From Aphanomyces cochlioides (taxonomy: Eukaryota; Oomycota; Saprolegniomycetes; Saprolegniales; Verrucalvaceae): a stretch of DNA of 64,000 nt. This document shows positions 63,083-64,000 of the stretch, piece after piece; within the stretch, counting starts at the first letter, position 1; every line of letters begins with the position of its first letter. The stretch lies in NCBI GenBank assembly GCA_019828595.1, contig JAHQRK010000029.1, positions 558,001 through 622,000 on the forward strand. Reading direction: 5' to 3'. The notes under the pieces are model-generated. The model worked only from the letters and a program-made list of their open reading frames with translations. It did no database searches and was not told the DNA's origin. The position numbers and the translations under genes were made by a program.

Positions 63083-64000
63083 CAGTCACCAGAATACGAC
63101 GACATAGTCGGACTGGTTATCCTTTCAGTCCCAGACATGGGTAATTTGTTCAAAATTGAATTGAAAACGAAGATGTTTGATTTACAATCGAGAAGTTCTG
63201 TCTGTTTTCATTCTTGAGAACCAAAACTCTCGTTACAGAAGTACAGTTGGAGGACATGAATCCGATTCCCCTCTAAATAGAGAACAAATATACTTACTTG
63301 ACAAATAAACATAAGTTTTTGTTGGATCTCTTTGATCCACGCGCTATCTTGTTGAATTGTGTCTTACTGTGCCATCGTGGATGGTTTTACGAAACAGTAA
63401 AGATTGCAATGTATGTGGAGGTTTTGGAACGTTGTATAGTGAAAGCACGATCTGTCTTTTCACTTGACAAATAGACCTGTCGTGCTCCACATATGCATGC
63501 CACAGTACACATTATTTGACTCGTTTTCTTCGGGGGAGATTCAAATCCAAACCTGTTTGTCTGGCGTAGATATTCGTAAAGCTATGTTAAGACCTCGAAC
63601 GTTTGACCTAAACACTGAGGTGGATGTTCGTTGTGTTTCTCATAAGACTTGATCTATTTGTTCTGGTTTTGTCAGACAAACGAGAATTCTTGGGACAAAT
63701 CCCTTGCGAAGAAATAAAATATACAAACTTGGTGCATGCGATATAGTAGGTATATGCCGTAGAAGGTAAATTGGAGTGATAAAAAGATGGCCTCTGCCGA
63801 TGATCGAAATTGGGACCTCCTGCACCCTAAGCAGGAATCATTCGCATGAAGCCTATCGAATATGTTCAACTTGGGGTAGTCTCAATGTTGGTCGGTCTCA
63901 TTTGTCTGTATAACGTACTGAAGCCATCTCAATAATTTGTGCAGGCATCTATCTATGGTTTTTGTGCGACAGTTTAGCCTTGTACAACGGATTCAAATCC
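63083..64000. repeat. Array unit U18 (short, cut by window end)
   Basis: First 918 bp only; short-type because the ATCAT junction is present at 63837-63841. Its copy C lies outside the window. Confidence 0.95.
63790..63841 (-). pseudogene. Truncated tRNA-Pro, copy A relic, U18
   Basis: 52-nt relic broken at ATCAT. Confidence 0.9.

Larger units (their letters stand above)
15598..64000. repeat. Tandem array of tRNA-Pro(AGG)-bearing units, 17 complete plus 1 partial
   Basis: All units run head to tail and begin (by my convention) at CAGTCACCAG. Short units are 2357-2366 bp and long units 3401-3426 bp; copies are nearly identical. Per unit, besides the tRNAs, there are a duplicated GATATGTGGGTAGCAC block (triplicated in U3 and U13), a duplicated ATCCGCACGGACA and a GTACA..GGATT-CA-AATCC..TGTAC hairpin. 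The recurring 60-77-codon open frames are not genes: single-base indels break the one near the unit start in U7, U10 and U15. The array continues past the window edge, so total size is unknown. Near-identity argues for continual homogenisation by unequal crossing-over and gene conversion. Confidence 0.97.

Noticed and set aside
15598..64000. CRISPR array or centromeric alpha-type satellite
   Set aside because: The repeat unit is 2.4-3.4 kb with tRNA genes, with no short direct repeats and variable spacers and no cas-like genes.
15598..64000. 5S rRNA or spliced-leader repeat
   Set aside because: No 5S-like sequence or splice-leader exon was recognised in the unit; the only RNA genes seen are tRNA-Pro.

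Overview
This window comes from a eukaryotic nuclear genome, most likely an oomycete (a Saprolegniales/Aphanomyces-type water mould is plausible but not proven). Supporting signs are a 40S ribosomal protein gene, a MAK16 gene with two very short GT-AG introns (50 and 41 nt), a CATT..CAATTT-type start-site motif of the Inr/FPR kind known from oomycetes just upstream of three genes, and transposon families common in oomycetes (PIF/Harbinger, pogo/Tigger, APE-type LINE).

Bases 1-9250 are ordinary gene-bearing DNA. A secreted, internally repeated protein (minus strand, 827-1696) comes first. It is followed by a fold-back element (2461-2956), a small MITE with a TAA target duplication (3347-3676), and the convergent pair RPS14/uS11 (plus, 5740-6195) and MAK16 (minus, 6640-7540). 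Much of the rest of this part is AT-rich DNA without a supportable gene.

Bases 9250-15600 are a transposon graveyard. They hold a decayed pogo/Tigger transposase, a complete PIF/Harbinger element (10134-12673, perfect 15-bp terminal inverted repeats, TTA duplication) with a frameshifted transposase and a broken Myb/NAM-like second gene, a 5'-truncated tRNA-Glu(UUC), and a LINE with a frameshifted ORF1. The LINE's ORF2 endonuclease is cut off exactly where the array begins.

Bases 15598-64000 (three quarters of the window) are one head-to-tail tandem array, still running at the window edge. I count 17 complete units and one partial unit, in two size classes: long (about 3.40 kb) and short (about 2.36 kb), in the order S L L S L L S S S S L L L S S S S S. 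Each unit carries tRNA-Pro(AGG) genes. Long units hold three: A (minus), B (plus) and C (minus). Short units hold C plus a truncated relic of A. In total there are 31 full-length tRNA-Pro genes and 11 truncated ones. Short units differ from long ones by an exact 1040-bp deletion between two ATCAT pentamers. The unit contains no credible protein gene. The array resembles in principle the tandem tRNA arrays known from Entamoeba and zebrafish, and it is the outstanding feature of the window. All copies share an unusual T-arm in which the near-universal G53-C61 pair is replaced by U-A, so whether they make working tRNA is open.
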